This document shows positions 1 to 8,982 of a stretch of 64,000 bases of DNA, in pieces. Source of the DNA: JBAZOO01 sp041648735 (GTDB lineage: Bacteria; Verrucomicrobiota; Lentisphaeria; Oligosphaerales; CAITYL01); assembly GCA_041648735.1 (NCBI GenBank), contig JBAZOO010000018.1, positions 8,775 to 72,774 on the forward strand. The letters are read 5' to 3'. The translations under genes and the position numbers were made by a program. The notes under the pieces were generated by a model. That model made no database searches and was not told the origin of the DNA. It saw nothing but the letters and a program-made list of their open reading frames with translations. How positions within the stretch are numbered: the stretch's first letter is position 1; every line of letters begins with the position of its first letter.

Positions 1-1233
1 GGCGGGATGGGCGGCCACTACCTTGTACTTGCCTTCGGGCAGGCCGTCGAGAATGATTGCTTTTGATTCAAGGACGGTCACGGGGAGGGTGGCGCCGACC
101 TTGTGGCTGTTGACCGTGATGTCGAGCCCTGGCGGGAAGGTGGTGATTTCAAGGGTGCCGAGCCGGCTGGCCAGCGGCACGTCGAGGGTGGCCGGCTGGA
201 GGGGGGAGACGATCGCCTTGACGGTGGCGCGGTCGTAGCCTTCCAGGACAAGGTCAAAGCTGTGGGTGTCCGGCGGCAGGGTGGTGAGCATCAGGGGTGT
301 CTGGCCGAGGATGCGGGGGCCCCAGTAGACGGTGGCGCCGGCGGGGGTGGAGCTGATCCGGAGCGTGCCGGCCGCCTGGCGCAGGGTGTAGGGCTTGTCC
401 GGCAGGAGGTCGGGCACGTGGATCTGGCGGGCCAGCTCCTCATAGCCTTCGAGGGCAAAGGTCAGCAGGTGGCGGCCGGGGGCGGCTTCCGGGATGGCCA
501 CGGGTGTGCGCCCCAGCTCCTTGCCGTCGAGCTTGGCCAGGGCGCCGGCCGGTTCCGTCTGGAGCAGGAGCGGCATGGGGCGGGCCGGCGCGGCCATGGT
601 GGCGGGCGGCGAGGGTGGTTCAACCGCGGCGACGGGCACCGGTTCCGGGGTGGGCGCGGCCTTGACCGGTGGCGGGGCGGCGGGAAGCGGTGGCAGCCCT
701 GGCAATCCTGGGGCTGGCGGTGGGGTGGGCGTGGTGGCGGCGGGCGGTGGGGCGATGGGTGTGCTGGCGGGCGCTGGGGGCGGGGGTTTGAGGAACAGCC
801 AATAGCCGGCGATGCCGATGCCGACGAGGGCCAGCGCCAGCAGCGCCAGCCCCATCATCCCACCCCTGCCAGGCCCGCCGCGGCGGCGTGGGGGCAGGGG
901 CGGAAGCGGTGCCGGCAGTCCGGCCGGTGGCGGCATGGCGGGCTGCTCGGGTTCCATCACCAGCAGGATCGCCTCGCCGATGCCGATGCGGTCATCCGGC
1001 TTGAGTTCGACCTTGCCGGCCACGGCCTGGCCATTGATGCGGATGCCGTTGGTGCTGCCCAGATCCGCGATGAGGAAACTCCCGTCCACGCGGGTGATCT
1101 GGGCGTGCTTGCGGGAGATGCCCTCCATGACCAGCACCAAATCGTTGTCGCCCTCCCGGCCAATGATGAATGGATCCTTGCTGACCTCGACGATTTTGCC
1201 TTGGTTCTTCCCATTCAGGATGCGAAGCTTCAT
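1..1233 (-). CDS. FHA-domain protein with membrane segment and PEGA repeats (C-terminus cut by window edge)
   Basis: The start is the ATG at 1233 and the frame stays open to the window edge, so 411 codons are visible and the C-terminus is missing. Residues 1-92 form an FHA domain with the usual phosphothreonine-binding marks (IIGREGDND near 23, SRKHAQI near 40, DLGSTNGIRING near 57). A proline/arginine linker leads to one membrane helix at about 126-147 and another Pro/Ala-rich linker. After about residue 230 come three PEGA-type beta repeats, with cores such as TEPAGALAKLDGKELGRTP and STPAGATVYWGPRILGQTP. FHA domains bind phosphothreonine and PEGA repeats are usually extracytoplasmic, so the protein probably links a cytoplasmic kinase signal to the envelope. 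Its partner kinase is not in view. Confidence 0.85.
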   Translation of the reverse strand, partial: MKLRILNGKNQGKIVEVSKDPFIIGREGDNDLVLVMEGISRKHAQITRVDGSFLIADLGSTNGIRINGQAVAGKVELKPDDRIGIGEAILLVMEPEQPAMPPPAGLPAPLPPLPPRRRGGPGRGGMMGLALLALALVGIGIAGYWLFLKPPPPAPASTPIAPPPAATTPTPPPAPGLPGLPPLPAAPPPVKAAPTPEPVPVAAVEPPSPPATMAAPARPMPLLLQTEPAGALAKLDGKELGRTPVAIPEAAPGRHLLTFALEGYEELARQIHVPDLLPDKPYTLRQAAGTLRISSTPAGATVYWGPRILGQTPLMLTTLPPDTHSFDLVLEGYDRATVKAIVSPLQPATLDVPLASRLGTLEITTFPPGLDITVNSHKVGATLPVTVLESKAIILDGLPEGKYKVVAAHPA

Positions 1234-1370
1234 GGCATGGAATATCCCAAGTTTGGCAAGGTGGTTCGTCCAGGTGTCCGAAGAAAAGGCGGGGTGGAGG
1301 TTTACTCTCCCCGTCCGGCAAATACATTAGCCCGCCAAGAAGGAGGGGCAACTGCCGGCATCCCGTAATC

Positions 1371-2240
1371 ATGATTGACCTTCATTGTCATAGCACCTGG
1401 TCCGACGGTTCCTGCACGCCGGCCGAGCTGCTCCGGCTGGCGCGGGAGGCGGGAGTGGTCGCCCTGGCGCTCACGGACCACGACACGGTGGGCGGCGTCC
1501 CCGAATTCCTGGCCGCGGCGGCCGGCGGCCCCGTCCGCGCCATTGGCGGAGTGGAGGTTTCGTGCAGTTGGTATGACGGGACGATGCACCTGTTGGGGCT
1601 GGGGGTTGATCCTACCGTGCCGGCGCTGCGGCAGTTGCTGGCCACGGTGCAGGCGTCGCGCGGGTGGCGCAACGAGCAGATCCTCGGGAAGCTCCGGGAG
1701 CTGGGGATGCCCTTGCCGCCGGCGACGTTGCGGGCGGCGGCGGGTGGCGGGGTGGTTGGCCGGCCGCACATTGCCCAGGCGCTGGTGGCCGCCGGCCATT
1801 GCGCCTCGCTGCAGGAGGCTTTCAACCGCTTCATCGGCCATGGGCGCAGCGCCTATGTCCGCCGCTGGCTGCCGTTGCCCGAGGCGGCGATCCGGGCCAT
1901 CCACGCGGCGGGCGGCATTGCCGTCTGGGCCCATCCCACCGCCCAGATGCGCCACTCCCCCGCCAAGCTGCGCCAGACCTGCCGCACCCTGCTCCGGGCC
2001 GGGCTGGACGCGGTGGAGGCACATTATCCGGAGTACGCCCCGGGCGAGGTCGCCATGATCGTGACGGTTGCCGCCAAGCTGGGGCTGCTGGTTTCCGGCG
2101 GCAGCGATTTCCACGGCAGCAACACGCCGGAAATCCGCCTCGGCAGCGGGCGCAACGGGAAGTTGGCGGTTCCCGAGAGCCTCCTGCCCCCCTTGCTGGC
2201 GCGGATGGAGCGGATCCGGGCCGGCGGTGGCGGCGGCTGA
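1371..2240 (+). CDS. PHP-domain phosphoesterase (RNase AM / nucleoside 3',5'-bisphosphate phosphatase type)
   Basis: This 289-residue protein has the metal-binding motifs of the PHP family in order: IDLHCHSTWSDG at the start, LTDHDTVGG near 35, the Glu of GGVEVSC near 60, GRPHIAQAL in the middle, AHPTAQ later and SGGSDFHGSN near the C-terminus. Length and motif set match the YciV/TrpH (RNase AM) group, which hydrolyses 3',5'-bisphosphonucleotides or trims RNA 5' ends with a trinuclear metal centre. The start ATG is followed at once by the first metal motif, which fixes the N-terminus. It is transcribed divergently from the FHA gene across a 137-bp gap and converges on the ydbL-like gene two bases after its stop. 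The exact substrate is not readable from sequence. Confidence 0.85.
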   Translation: MIDLHCHSTWSDGSCTPAELLRLAREAGVVALALTDHDTVGGVPEFLAAAAGGPVRAIGGVEVSCSWYDGTMHLLGLGVDPTVPALRQLLATVQASRGWRNEQILGKLRELGMPLPPATLRAAAGGGVVGRPHIAQALVAAGHCASLQEAFNRFIGHGRSAYVRRWLPLPEAAIRAIHAAGGIAVWAHPTAQMRHSPAKLRQTCRTLLRAGLDAVEAHYPEYAPGEVAMIVTVAAKLGLLVSGGSDFHGSNTPEIRLGSGRNGKLAVPESLLPPLLARMERIRAGGGGG

Positions 2241-2242
2241 GC

Positions 2243-2644
2243 CTACTTTTGCCGCCAATCGCCGGTGGCGTCCTGGAGCCAGCTTCCCGGCGGCGCTTGG
2301 GCGGCGATCTGCTGGGCTCGGGCCTTGCCCACGGCTTCGGCGGTGCTGTTGTTCTTGCGGGCGATTTTGCCGTAGACGGCCAGGCGGTCGGCATTTTCGG
2401 CGGCCACCGCCTTCTCCGCCGCCGGTTGGCGGGCCGCCCCGGCCATGAACTCCAGCAGGCCGCGGTTGTTTTCGCCGAGGATTCCCTGCGCCTTCCATTG
2501 GGTCAGCGGGGGGAGGCGCTCGGCCATGCGTTGCTTGAGAACGGCGGCTTCGGCCGGGCCTTGTTGGGCCCGGGTGGCCGGGCTGCCGGCGGCCAGCAAG
2601 AGGGCGATGGCCGCCAGGAGGAGGGGGGGGCGGATGGGGCGCAT
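2243..2644 (-). CDS. YdbL-family periplasmic protein (DUF1318)
   Basis: This 133-residue protein begins with a signal peptide (RPIRPPLLLAAIALLLA, cleavage probably after TRA). The mature part matches the DUF1318/YdbL pattern: a helical stretch with MAERLPPL, a central GILGENNRGLLEF, then NADRLAVYGKIA and a tail near GSWLQDATG. In enterobacteria ydbL lies with ynbE and the AsmA-like ydbH, which act in phospholipid movement between the membranes. Here the ynbE-like gene is immediately upstream on the same strand (2-bp gap), so the pair is conserved, but no ydbH is next to it. Family assignment is by motif recognition. Confidence 0.75.
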   Translation of the reverse strand: MRPIRPPLLLAAIALLLAAGSPATRAQQGPAEAAVLKQRMAERLPPLTQWKAQGILGENNRGLLEFMAGAARQPAAEKAVAAENADRLAVYGKIARKNNSTAEAVGKARAQQIAAQAPPGSWLQDATGDWRQK

Positions 2645-2646
2645 GG

Positions 2647-2847
2647 TCAGGGCTCCGGTTGGTTGGCGGCGGGGGCCGGGGTGCGGGGCGCGGCCTGGTC
2701 GAGGTCGCCGAAAAAGTTGTCCAAGTCACGCTGGATGCGCAGGTTCACGTCCATGGTGATGTGGATCGGCTCGGTCTTGACGCGGACGCAGCCGTTGCCG
2801 GCGGCGATTCCCGCGAGGAGGAGACCGGGGAGGAGCCAGGGTTTCAT
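2647..2847 (-). CDS. YnbE-like small lipoprotein
   Basis: This is a 66-residue ORF. I chose the ATG at 2847 because the hydrophobic export signal (KPWLLPGLLLAGIAAG) follows directly; upstream in-frame starts would add a low-complexity leader. A cysteine after GNG could be lipidated, although the lipobox (AGNGC) is weak. The segment after it, VRVKTEPIHITMDVNLRI, matches the core of YnbE lipoproteins (EP-I-x-I-N/D-x-N-V/L-x-I). It overlaps nothing and is followed after 2 bp by the YdbL-family gene, the same order as ynbE-ydbL in Enterobacteriaceae. In those bacteria YnbE bridges YdbH to the outer membrane. Confidence 0.7.
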   Translation of the reverse strand: MKPWLLPGLLLAGIAAGNGCVRVKTEPIHITMDVNLRIQRDLDNFFGDLDQAAPRTPAPAANQPEP

Positions 2848-2915
2848 GGCGACTGCCTTTCCGTCTGCGGAAATGGAACCGGGAATTTGCGGATGAAGCC
2901 GCATTTCCATCCTTG

Positions 2916-2963
2916 CCGTATCCGTGGAGTCCGCGTAATCAGCGGTGAAGTTTTTTGCCGCGG
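2916..2963 (-). repeat. Dispersed intergenic repeat, GCTGATTACGCGG type
   Basis: Read on the minus strand the spacer contains TTCACCGCTGATTACGCGG followed by ACTCCACGGAT, preceded by a short A-run. This wording is typical of dispersed non-coding repeats in many environmental genomes. It lies in the gap between the ynbE-like gene and the DUF1861-like gene. Related TTCACC/CTCACC-type repeats occur at 20243, 48885 and 63921. Confidence 0.4.
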
Positions 2964-2984
2964 ATTGCGCGCTGGTGCCGACAT

Positions 2985-3941
2985 TTACGGGCTGACAATC
3001 TTGCCGTGCCCTTGGAACGGGTAGGCGATGACGATCCGCCCCTCCTCGCAGTCGCCGATGCCGCTGTACAAATCTACCTTGCCGTCGGCCCGCATGACCA
3101 ACCCGGACGTGAAGGCGCAATCCTCAAGATCCAGCCGCTTGGCCGGACCGGCCGGGTAGCATGGCCGGGTGCCGATGATGGCCAGATCGCTGGCTTCATG
3201 CGTGGCGGGATCCAGCACGAACGACATGTTCATGTACGATTGCATTGCCACGCCGTTCGGTTCCGTGGCTTTGTAGCAGATATGCCCGGCGACTCCGATC
3301 CGGCCGCTCTCCAGCAGGTAGCATTGGTTGCAGCCGCCCCACTCGTCCTTGGCGAAAAGGCCGTGGATGATCGGCGCATTCTCAATGACGTCGGCCGTCA
3401 ACCCTTCCAGGTTGTCAATGACCGTGAACCCGATGACCGATTCGCTGCCGTAGCGCCGGCGGACTTCCTCGCTCCGCGGGCGGGAGAAGACTCCGATCCG
3501 CCCGTCCGCCATCCCGACCAGCCGGATGTCCTTCATGCAATCCGGACCCGTGGTGAAATAGTGCAGGTCGCCGAGGTCGGCCCCCCGGTAGAAATACCCG
3601 TAATAGGTGTCGATGGTGCCCTGTTTGTAGCGGACATGGGTGCCACCCAGAACCAGAGTGTCGCCGAGGATGCTGACATACGGATCTTCGAGCTGATAGA
3701 TCATGGAATCCTTGACCAGGCTCCATTCGTCCCGGCCGCTGTTTTCAAAGAGGCGCACCCAGGAGCGCGCCCACTCCCCCCGCCGTTCCACGCGGCCGAA
3801 GAGATAGCTTTTCCCTTGCCAGGCAAAGGGAATCGAGGTGTTGTACACGTCAAACCCCTCGACGCCGTGAAAAACCAGCTTGGCGCTTTCATGAATGCGC
3901 TTGGTGGCTTCAAACTGGTGACGTTGTGCAAGCAGATTCAT
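2985..3941 (-). CDS. DUF1861-like (GH130-like beta-propeller) protein
   Basis: From the ATG at 3941 the protein has 318 residues. A longer in-frame extension to 4127 is possible but is low-complexity and lacks the family pattern. The sequence shows repeating beta-propeller blades with motifs such as FHGVEGFDVYNTSIPF, LVLGGTHVRY and GDLHYFTTGPDCMKDIRLV, and the late NQCYLLESGRIGVAGHICY. This combination matches the DUF1861 (MTP-1) proteins, which resemble the five-bladed propellers of GH130 mannoside phosphorylases. No signal peptide is present, so it is probably cytoplasmic. The activity is unknown, and catalytic residues of true GH130 enzymes cannot be confirmed by eye. It diverges from the RND exporter gene. 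Confidence 0.7.
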   Translation of the reverse strand: MNLLAQRHQFEATKRIHESAKLVFHGVEGFDVYNTSIPFAWQGKSYLFGRVERRGEWARSWVRLFENSGRDEWSLVKDSMIYQLEDPYVSILGDTLVLGGTHVRYKQGTIDTYYGYFYRGADLGDLHYFTTGPDCMKDIRLVGMADGRIGVFSRPRSEEVRRRYGSESVIGFTVIDNLEGLTADVIENAPIIHGLFAKDEWGGCNQCYLLESGRIGVAGHICYKATEPNGVAMQSYMNMSFVLDPATHEASDLAIIGTRPCYPAGPAKRLDLEDCAFTSGLVMRADGKVDLYSGIGDCEEGRIVIAYPFQGHGKIVSP

Positions 3942-4141
3942 GTTGAACCGCCAAAATCCTGTCGGCCGGGCAAGTGGCGTAGGGGGGTCGGGAGCGCGGG
4001 GAGGGGACGGGTGAAGTGAGGGGCAATGTATTTCATGCCCGGGAGGCTGCAAGGCGAAGAGCTGCAAACCCGGGGCTGAGGCAATAGAGTATCGGCAGTT
4101 GAATTGGCGGTCGAGGAACCGTTCCACGGGAGGGTTTGCGC

Positions 4142-7021
4142 ATGAAAAGTTTGGGCATGCGGTTGGTCCGCCTTTCCATTGACCATCCGAAGGCGGTGCT
4201 TGGGCTCACCCTCCTTTTGACGGTGCTGCTGGCGGGGGTCGCCGCCCTGCCCAATTTCTTTCCGGGCCTCCTGCCCGGCATCCCGCCGCTCCGGGTTGAC
4301 ACCGATCCGGAGAACATGCTCTCCGCTCAGGAGGCCGTCCGCGTCTTCCATCACCGGATGCAGGAATCCTTCGCGATGCACGACATGGTCGTGCTCGGCG
4401 TGGTCAACGAGGCGGATCCCGACGGCGTGTTCAACCCGGAGAGCCTGCGCCGGGTGTACGAGCTTGCGGAGTTCGCCAAAACGCTGCGCTGGCCGGATCC
4501 GAAGGATCCCGCGAAGACGGCCGGCGTCATTGACGTTGACATCATCGCCCCCAGCACGGTTGACCGGATCGAGCCCGGCGGCCCCGGTGAAATCCGCTTC
4601 TCCTGGCTGATGCCGGCGCCTCCCGCGACCCGGGAGGCGGCCCTGGCGGTGCGCGACCAGGCCCGGCGCATCCCCTTCCTCAATGGCACGCTGCTTTCCG
4701 CGGACGGCAAGGCGCTCTGCCTCTACCTGCCGCTGACCGCCAAGGACCAGAGCCACCGCGTCTACCAGCGGCTGCGGGAGAAGATCGCCACCTTCCACGG
4801 CGCGGAGCGCTACCACATCACCGGGCTGCCGGTGGCCGAGGACACCTTTGGCGTCGAGATGTTCAAGCAGATGGCGATCTCCGCGCCCCTGGCGATGCTG
4901 GTCATCTTCCTGCTGCTCTGGTGGTTCTTCCGCAAGTTGACGCTGATCGCCGCGCCGTTGGTGCTCGCCGTGGTCACCACCATCTGGACCATGGGGCTGC
5001 TGGTGGCCACCGGCAACACCATCCACATCATGAGTTCGATGATCCCGATCTTCATCATGCCGATGGCGGTGCTCGACTCGATCCACATCCTGTCGTTGTT
5101 CTTTGACCGCTACCAGGAGACCCGCGACCGCCGCGCCGCCATCCTGGCGGTCATGGAGACGCTGTTCATGGCCATGCTCTACACCTCGCTCACCACCGTC
5201 GCCGGCTTTGCCTCCCTGGCGACGACCCCGATCCCGCCCGTCCAGGTCTTCGGCATCTACTGCGCCCTCGGCGTCGCCCTGGCCTGGATTTTCACCATCA
5301 CCCTGATTCCGGCCTTCATCGCCTGGATGCCGGAGCGCTGGCTGGCCAACTTCGGCGCCGCGCCGGCCGCGGCGGGCGAAGGGGCGGCGGCGCCAGCTTC
5401 GGCCTTTGACCGCGTGCTCCTCGCCATCGGGCGGATGACCTACCGCCGGGCGCCGTGGATCCTGGCGCTGAGCGTTGTCGCGGTCGTGGTCGCCGGCTAT
5501 GGCATTTCCCGCATCCGGATCAACGACAACCCGGTCAAGTGGTTCACCCGCTCCCACCCGATCCGCGAGGCCGACGCCGTGCTCAACGCCCACTTCGGCG
5601 GCACCTACATGGCCCATCTCGTCCTCTTTGCCCCTGCCGACACGGCCGCGCCCGCCGCCGCCGCCCGCCGCCTGCGGGAGAGCCTGGCCGCCGCCGCCGG
5701 GGAGGCGGCCACCGAGCCTGTGCCCGCGGCGATTCTCGCCACGTTGGAACGCGAAGCCGTGGAGCTTGCCGCCCACAGCGCCACGCTTGCCGACTGGCAG
5801 GTGCGGTTGGCCCATCGCGCCGAGGAGCTGGCCGCCGCCGCCCCGGCCGCGGACGCCGACGGCTGGGACGCCGCCCTGCTCGCCTTGAGCCGCGACCAGC
5901 AGCGGGGGGAGCTGTTCAAGCAGCCCGCCGTGCTCCGCTACGTCGCCGCCCTCCAGGCGCAGCTCGAGCGGCATCCCAAGGTCGGCAAGGTCAATTCCCT
6001 GCCGGACATTGTCAAGACCATCCACCGCGAGCTGTTCGAAGGCGTCCCGGAGCAGTTCCGCATTCCCGACTCCGCCGCGGCCGTCGGCCAGTGCCTGCTC
6101 ACCTTCCAGAACAGCCACCGCCCCCAGGATCTGGCCCACTTCGTCACCCCCGACTATCGTTCCACCTCGCTCTGGCTCCAGCTCCGCGGCGGCGACAACC
6201 GGGACATGGCCTCCGTGGTCCGCGCCGCTCACGACTACCTGGCGGCGCACCCGCCGCCGGCGCAGCTCCAGGCCGACTGGTTCGGCCTGACCTACATCAA
6301 CGTGGCCTGGCAGGAGAAGATGGTCTGGGGGATGCTTGGCAGCTTCCTGGGCAGCTTCCTGGTCGTCTTCCTGATGATGACCATCCTTTTCCGCTCGGCG
6401 CTGTGGGGCATCCTCAGCATGGTGCCGCTGACCGTCACCATTGGCTTCCTCTACGGCGCGCTCGGGCTGGTCGGCAAGGACTACGACATGCCGGTCGCCG
6501 TGCTCTCCGCCCTCGCCCTCGGGTTGGCCGTGGACTTCGCCATCCATTTCCTGGAGCATGCCCGGGCGATGCGCGAAAAGCATGGCACCTGGGAGAAGGC
6601 CGCCGGCCCGGTCTTCGGCGAGCCGGCCCGCGCCATCACCCGCAACGTGATCGTCATCGCCGTCGGCTTCCTGCCGCTGCTGGCCGCGCCGCTGATGCCC
6701 TACAAGACGGTGGGGATCTTCCTCGCCGCGATCATGGGGCTCTCCGGCGTCGCCACGTTGTTGATCCTGCCTGCCCTCGTCCGCGTCTTCGAGCGGCAGC
6801 TCTTTCCCGCCACCGCCGCCGGCCGGATCATCTGCAACTGCGCGACCTGCGCCCTGGCCGGCATCACCCTCGTCCTTACCGTTGTCGCCAACTTCTACCA
6901 GCTTCTGCGCCTCGGCTGGAATGTCTGGGCCGGCTTCAGCCTGGTGGCAATCCTGCTGCTGGCCCTGCTCTGCCGGCTTGCCTCCCGGCGGGCCGCCTGT
7001 GCGCCGGCCCCGGGGCCGTAG
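4142..7021 (+). CDS. RND-superfamily (MMPL-type) exporter
   Basis: This 959-residue membrane protein is predicted to export lipids or hydrophobic compounds using the proton gradient. It has two repeated halves. The first runs from an N-terminal helix (HPKAVLGLTLLLTVLLA) through an extracytoplasmic loop to a block of helices near residues 235-400. The second starts near 440 (APWILALSVVAVVVAGYG) and has another helix block near 730-945. Acidic residues of the usual kind lie in the helices (PMAVLDSIHILSLF; ALGLAVDFAIHFLEH). The large second loop is rich in Ala/Glu. I chose the ATG at 4142 because GGGAGGG lies seven bases upstream; a TTG two codons earlier is the alternative. LolA-like proteins often pair with such exporters, and one is encoded at 28263. 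Confidence 0.88.
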   Translation: MKSLGMRLVRLSIDHPKAVLGLTLLLTVLLAGVAALPNFFPGLLPGIPPLRVDTDPENMLSAQEAVRVFHHRMQESFAMHDMVVLGVVNEADPDGVFNPESLRRVYELAEFAKTLRWPDPKDPAKTAGVIDVDIIAPSTVDRIEPGGPGEIRFSWLMPAPPATREAALAVRDQARRIPFLNGTLLSADGKALCLYLPLTAKDQSHRVYQRLREKIATFHGAERYHITGLPVAEDTFGVEMFKQMAISAPLAMLVIFLLLWWFFRKLTLIAAPLVLAVVTTIWTMGLLVATGNTIHIMSSMIPIFIMPMAVLDSIHILSLFFDRYQETRDRRAAILAVMETLFMAMLYTSLTTVAGFASLATTPIPPVQVFGIYCALGVALAWIFTITLIPAFIAWMPERWLANFGAAPAAAGEGAAAPASAFDRVLLAIGRMTYRRAPWILALSVVAVVVAGYGISRIRINDNPVKWFTRSHPIREADAVLNAHFGGTYMAHLVLFAPADTAAPAAAARRLRESLAAAAGEAATEPVPAAILATLEREAVELAAHSATLADWQVRLAHRAEELAAAAPAADADGWDAALLALSRDQQRGELFKQPAVLRYVAALQAQLERHPKVGKVNSLPDIVKTIHRELFEGVPEQFRIPDSAAAVGQCLLTFQNSHRPQDLAHFVTPDYRSTSLWLQLRGGDNRDMASVVRAAHDYLAAHPPPAQLQADWFGLTYINVAWQEKMVWGMLGSFLGSFLVVFLMMTILFRSALWGILSMVPLTVTIGFLYGALGLVGKDYDMPVAVLSALALGLAVDFAIHFLEHARAMREKHGTWEKAAGPVFGEPARAITRNVIVIAVGFLPLLAAPLMPYKTVGIFLAAIMGLSGVATLLILPALVRVFERQLFPATAAGRIICNCATCALAGITLVLTVVANFYQLLRLGWNVWAGFSLVAILLLALLCRLASRRAACAPAPGP

Positions 7022-7134
7022 CCGGCGCTGGGTTGAGTGAGTGGGCGTAAACCGCCATGCCATGCACCAAACGATTGGTTGCAGTTCCGGCCAGCGCCGG
7101 CGGAAACGGTTTCGGCAAGGGCAAGGTGGGGGCG

Positions 7135-7891
7135 ATGGTGGAGAAGGCAAGCCGGCCGGGCCGGTTCGGCGCCTTGTGGGACAAGTGGTTTGCGCCGGCC
7201 GTGATCCTCATTGCCTTTGGCTGGGCGGTCGGCATGATCGTTTCCTGCGGCCGGCCGCGCGCTGGCCACCCTGCGCCTCGGCCATTGGCAGCTTGAGCCT
7301 GGGGTGCGCGCCGGCCTTGACGAGATGATGGCCGAGTACCAGAAGCTGCGTCCGAACGTGCGCATCATCCAGCAAGGCATTCCCGAGAGCGTCTACGGCC
7401 AGTGGCGCAGCACCCAGTTCATGGGCGGCACGGCCCCGGACATGGTCGAGATGGGGATGGGGCTGCCGCCGGCGATCCTGGTCAGCGACTACAACCGCCA
7501 CTGCCTCCGGCTCAGCGACGTGGCCAACCGCCCCAATCCCTGCAACCGGGGCACCGAGTTCGAGAATGTCCCGCTGCGCAAGACTTACAAGGACGGGATG
7601 GTCAATGCCTACAACGGCGAACTCCAGGATTACGTCAACATCCCGCTGAGCCAGTTTGCCGTCCGCCTTTTCTACAACAAGTCGCTCTACCGTTCCCTGA
7701 CCGGCCAGGAGCAGCCACCGCGCCGGCACCCGTTCCCACTGCCGCGGCTGAACGGGGAATAGATCAAGTTCTGGGGGCCGCTGATGGCCGGCTACATGAT
7801 CGCCTCCTTGCCGGTGATCTTCCTCTTCCTCTTCCTCTCCTCGATGAAGCTGTTCATCAAGGGATTGACGGCGGGTGCGGTCAAGGGCTGA
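7135..7891 (+). pseudogene. Sugar ABC transporter scar: substrate-binding protein fused to permease tail
   Basis: The region reads as a degraded chimera. From the ATG at 7135 a cytoplasmic start leads into a membrane anchor (WFAPAVILIAFGWAVGMIVS). Near 7250 the frame shifts. In the new frame the sequence continues as a family-1 extracellular solute-binding protein: TLRLGHWQLEPG, DEMMAEYQKLRPNVRI, MGGTAPDMVEMG, NIPLSQFAVRLFYNKSLYR. Soon after comes an in-frame TAG (7760-7762). Reading on past it gives FWGPLMAGYMIASLPVI, SSMKLFIKGLTAGAVKG and a TGA at 7889, which is the typical last helix and tail of a MalG/AraQ-type permease. A deletion has therefore joined the front of the binding-protein gene to the end of the permease gene, with a frameshift and a stop as further damage. 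Confidence 0.8.
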
Positions 7892-7991
7892 GGCGGCTGG
7901 TGGTGGCCCGGGCCGGCTTGCAACCCGGCCAAACTTGTTTACCTTACCCGGAGCAGACCGCGCGCCCGCCACCCCGGAAAGAGAACCCGCC

Positions 7992-8852
7992 ATGCCCCCA
8001 CTCCAGCTCCCCTTCACCATCAACCTCAGCGGCAAGGTCGCCGTCGTCACCGGTGGTGGCGGCATCCTCTGCAGCGTCATGGCCGAGGCCATCGCCGCCT
8101 GCGGCGCCAAGGTCGCCATCCTCGACCTCAAGCTGGCGGCCGCCCAGGCGGTCGCCGACCGCATCGCCGCCGCCGGCGGCACCGCCAAGGGCTACGCCGG
8201 CAACGTCCTCGACCGCCCCAGCCTGGAGGCGGCCCATGCCGAGATCCGGCGCGACTTCGGCCCCTGCGACATCCTGGTCAACGGTGCCGGCGGCAACCAC
8301 CCGAAGGGCACCACCAGCAAGGAGTTCTTCCTGCCGGGCGACGAAGCCGCCCAGGAAGGGGTGACCAGCTTCTTCGACCTCGACCCCGCCGGCATCCGCT
8401 TTGTCTTCGACCTCAACTTCCTCGGCACCTTGCTGCCGACCCAGGTCTTCGCCCGCGACATGGCCCAGCGCCAGGGTGGCCAGATCCTCAACGTCTCCTC
8501 CATGAACGCCTTCCGGCCGCTGACCAAGATCCCCGCCTACAGCGCCGCCAAGGCCGCGGTCAGCAACTTCACCCAATGGCTGGCCGTCCATTTCTCCAAG
8601 GTCAACATCCGGGTCAACGCCATCGCCCCCGGCTTCTTCCTCACCGACCAGAACCGGGCGCTGCTGACCCGGGCGGACGGCTCGCCGACCCCCCGCGGCA
8701 ACACCATCGTCAGCCATACGCCCATGGGGCGCTACGGCGAACCCGGCGAGCTGCTGGGCGCGCTCCTCTACCTGCTGAGCGACGGCGCCAGCTTCGTCAC
8801 CGGCCAGGTCGTGGCCGTGGACGGCGGCTTCAGCGCCTTCAGCGGCGTCTGA
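7992..8852 (+). CDS. SDR-family oxidoreductase, probably D-mannonate oxidoreductase
   Basis: This is a 286-residue classical short-chain dehydrogenase. The NAD(P)-binding signature VAVVTGGGGILCSVMA is near residue 17, NGAGG near 97, the catalytic serine in NVSSMNAF, and the YxxxK pair in AYSAAKAAV. The C-terminus ends in GQVVAVDGGFSAFSGV. The insertion after NAGG-type NGAGGNHPKGT, and the long acidic stretch that follows, resemble the SDR D-mannonate (fructuronate) oxidoreductases and KduD-like sugar-acid enzymes. The ATG at 7992 directly precedes the sheet leading into the Rossmann fold; upstream in-frame starts lie in the remains of the ABC locus. gntK and gnd follow, which supports a role in sugar-acid catabolism. 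The precise substrate is inferred. Confidence 0.75.
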   Translation: MPPLQLPFTINLSGKVAVVTGGGGILCSVMAEAIAACGAKVAILDLKLAAAQAVADRIAAAGGTAKGYAGNVLDRPSLEAAHAEIRRDFGPCDILVNGAGGNHPKGTTSKEFFLPGDEAAQEGVTSFFDLDPAGIRFVFDLNFLGTLLPTQVFARDMAQRQGGQILNVSSMNAFRPLTKIPAYSAAKAAVSNFTQWLAVHFSKVNIRVNAIAPGFFLTDQNRALLTRADGSPTPRGNTIVSHTPMGRYGEPGELLGALLYLLSDGASFVTGQVVAVDGGFSAFSGV

Positions 8853-8982
8853 GCCTCCCCGCCCAAACCGGGCCGGCCGGGGCCGCGAATTCCGCGAATC
8901 CACCCGGCCGCCGGCGGCCGCGGAACCGGAGCGGCCGGCGGACATTCAAAATCGGAAATCTGAAATTGCGAGGTCCCGGATC

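Noticed and set aside
3938..7150. Minus-strand open frame of 1070 codons opposite the RND exporter
   Set aside because: Low-complexity Gly/Arg/Asp/Gln-rich shadow; the plus strand encodes a coherent membrane transporter with a ribosome site.
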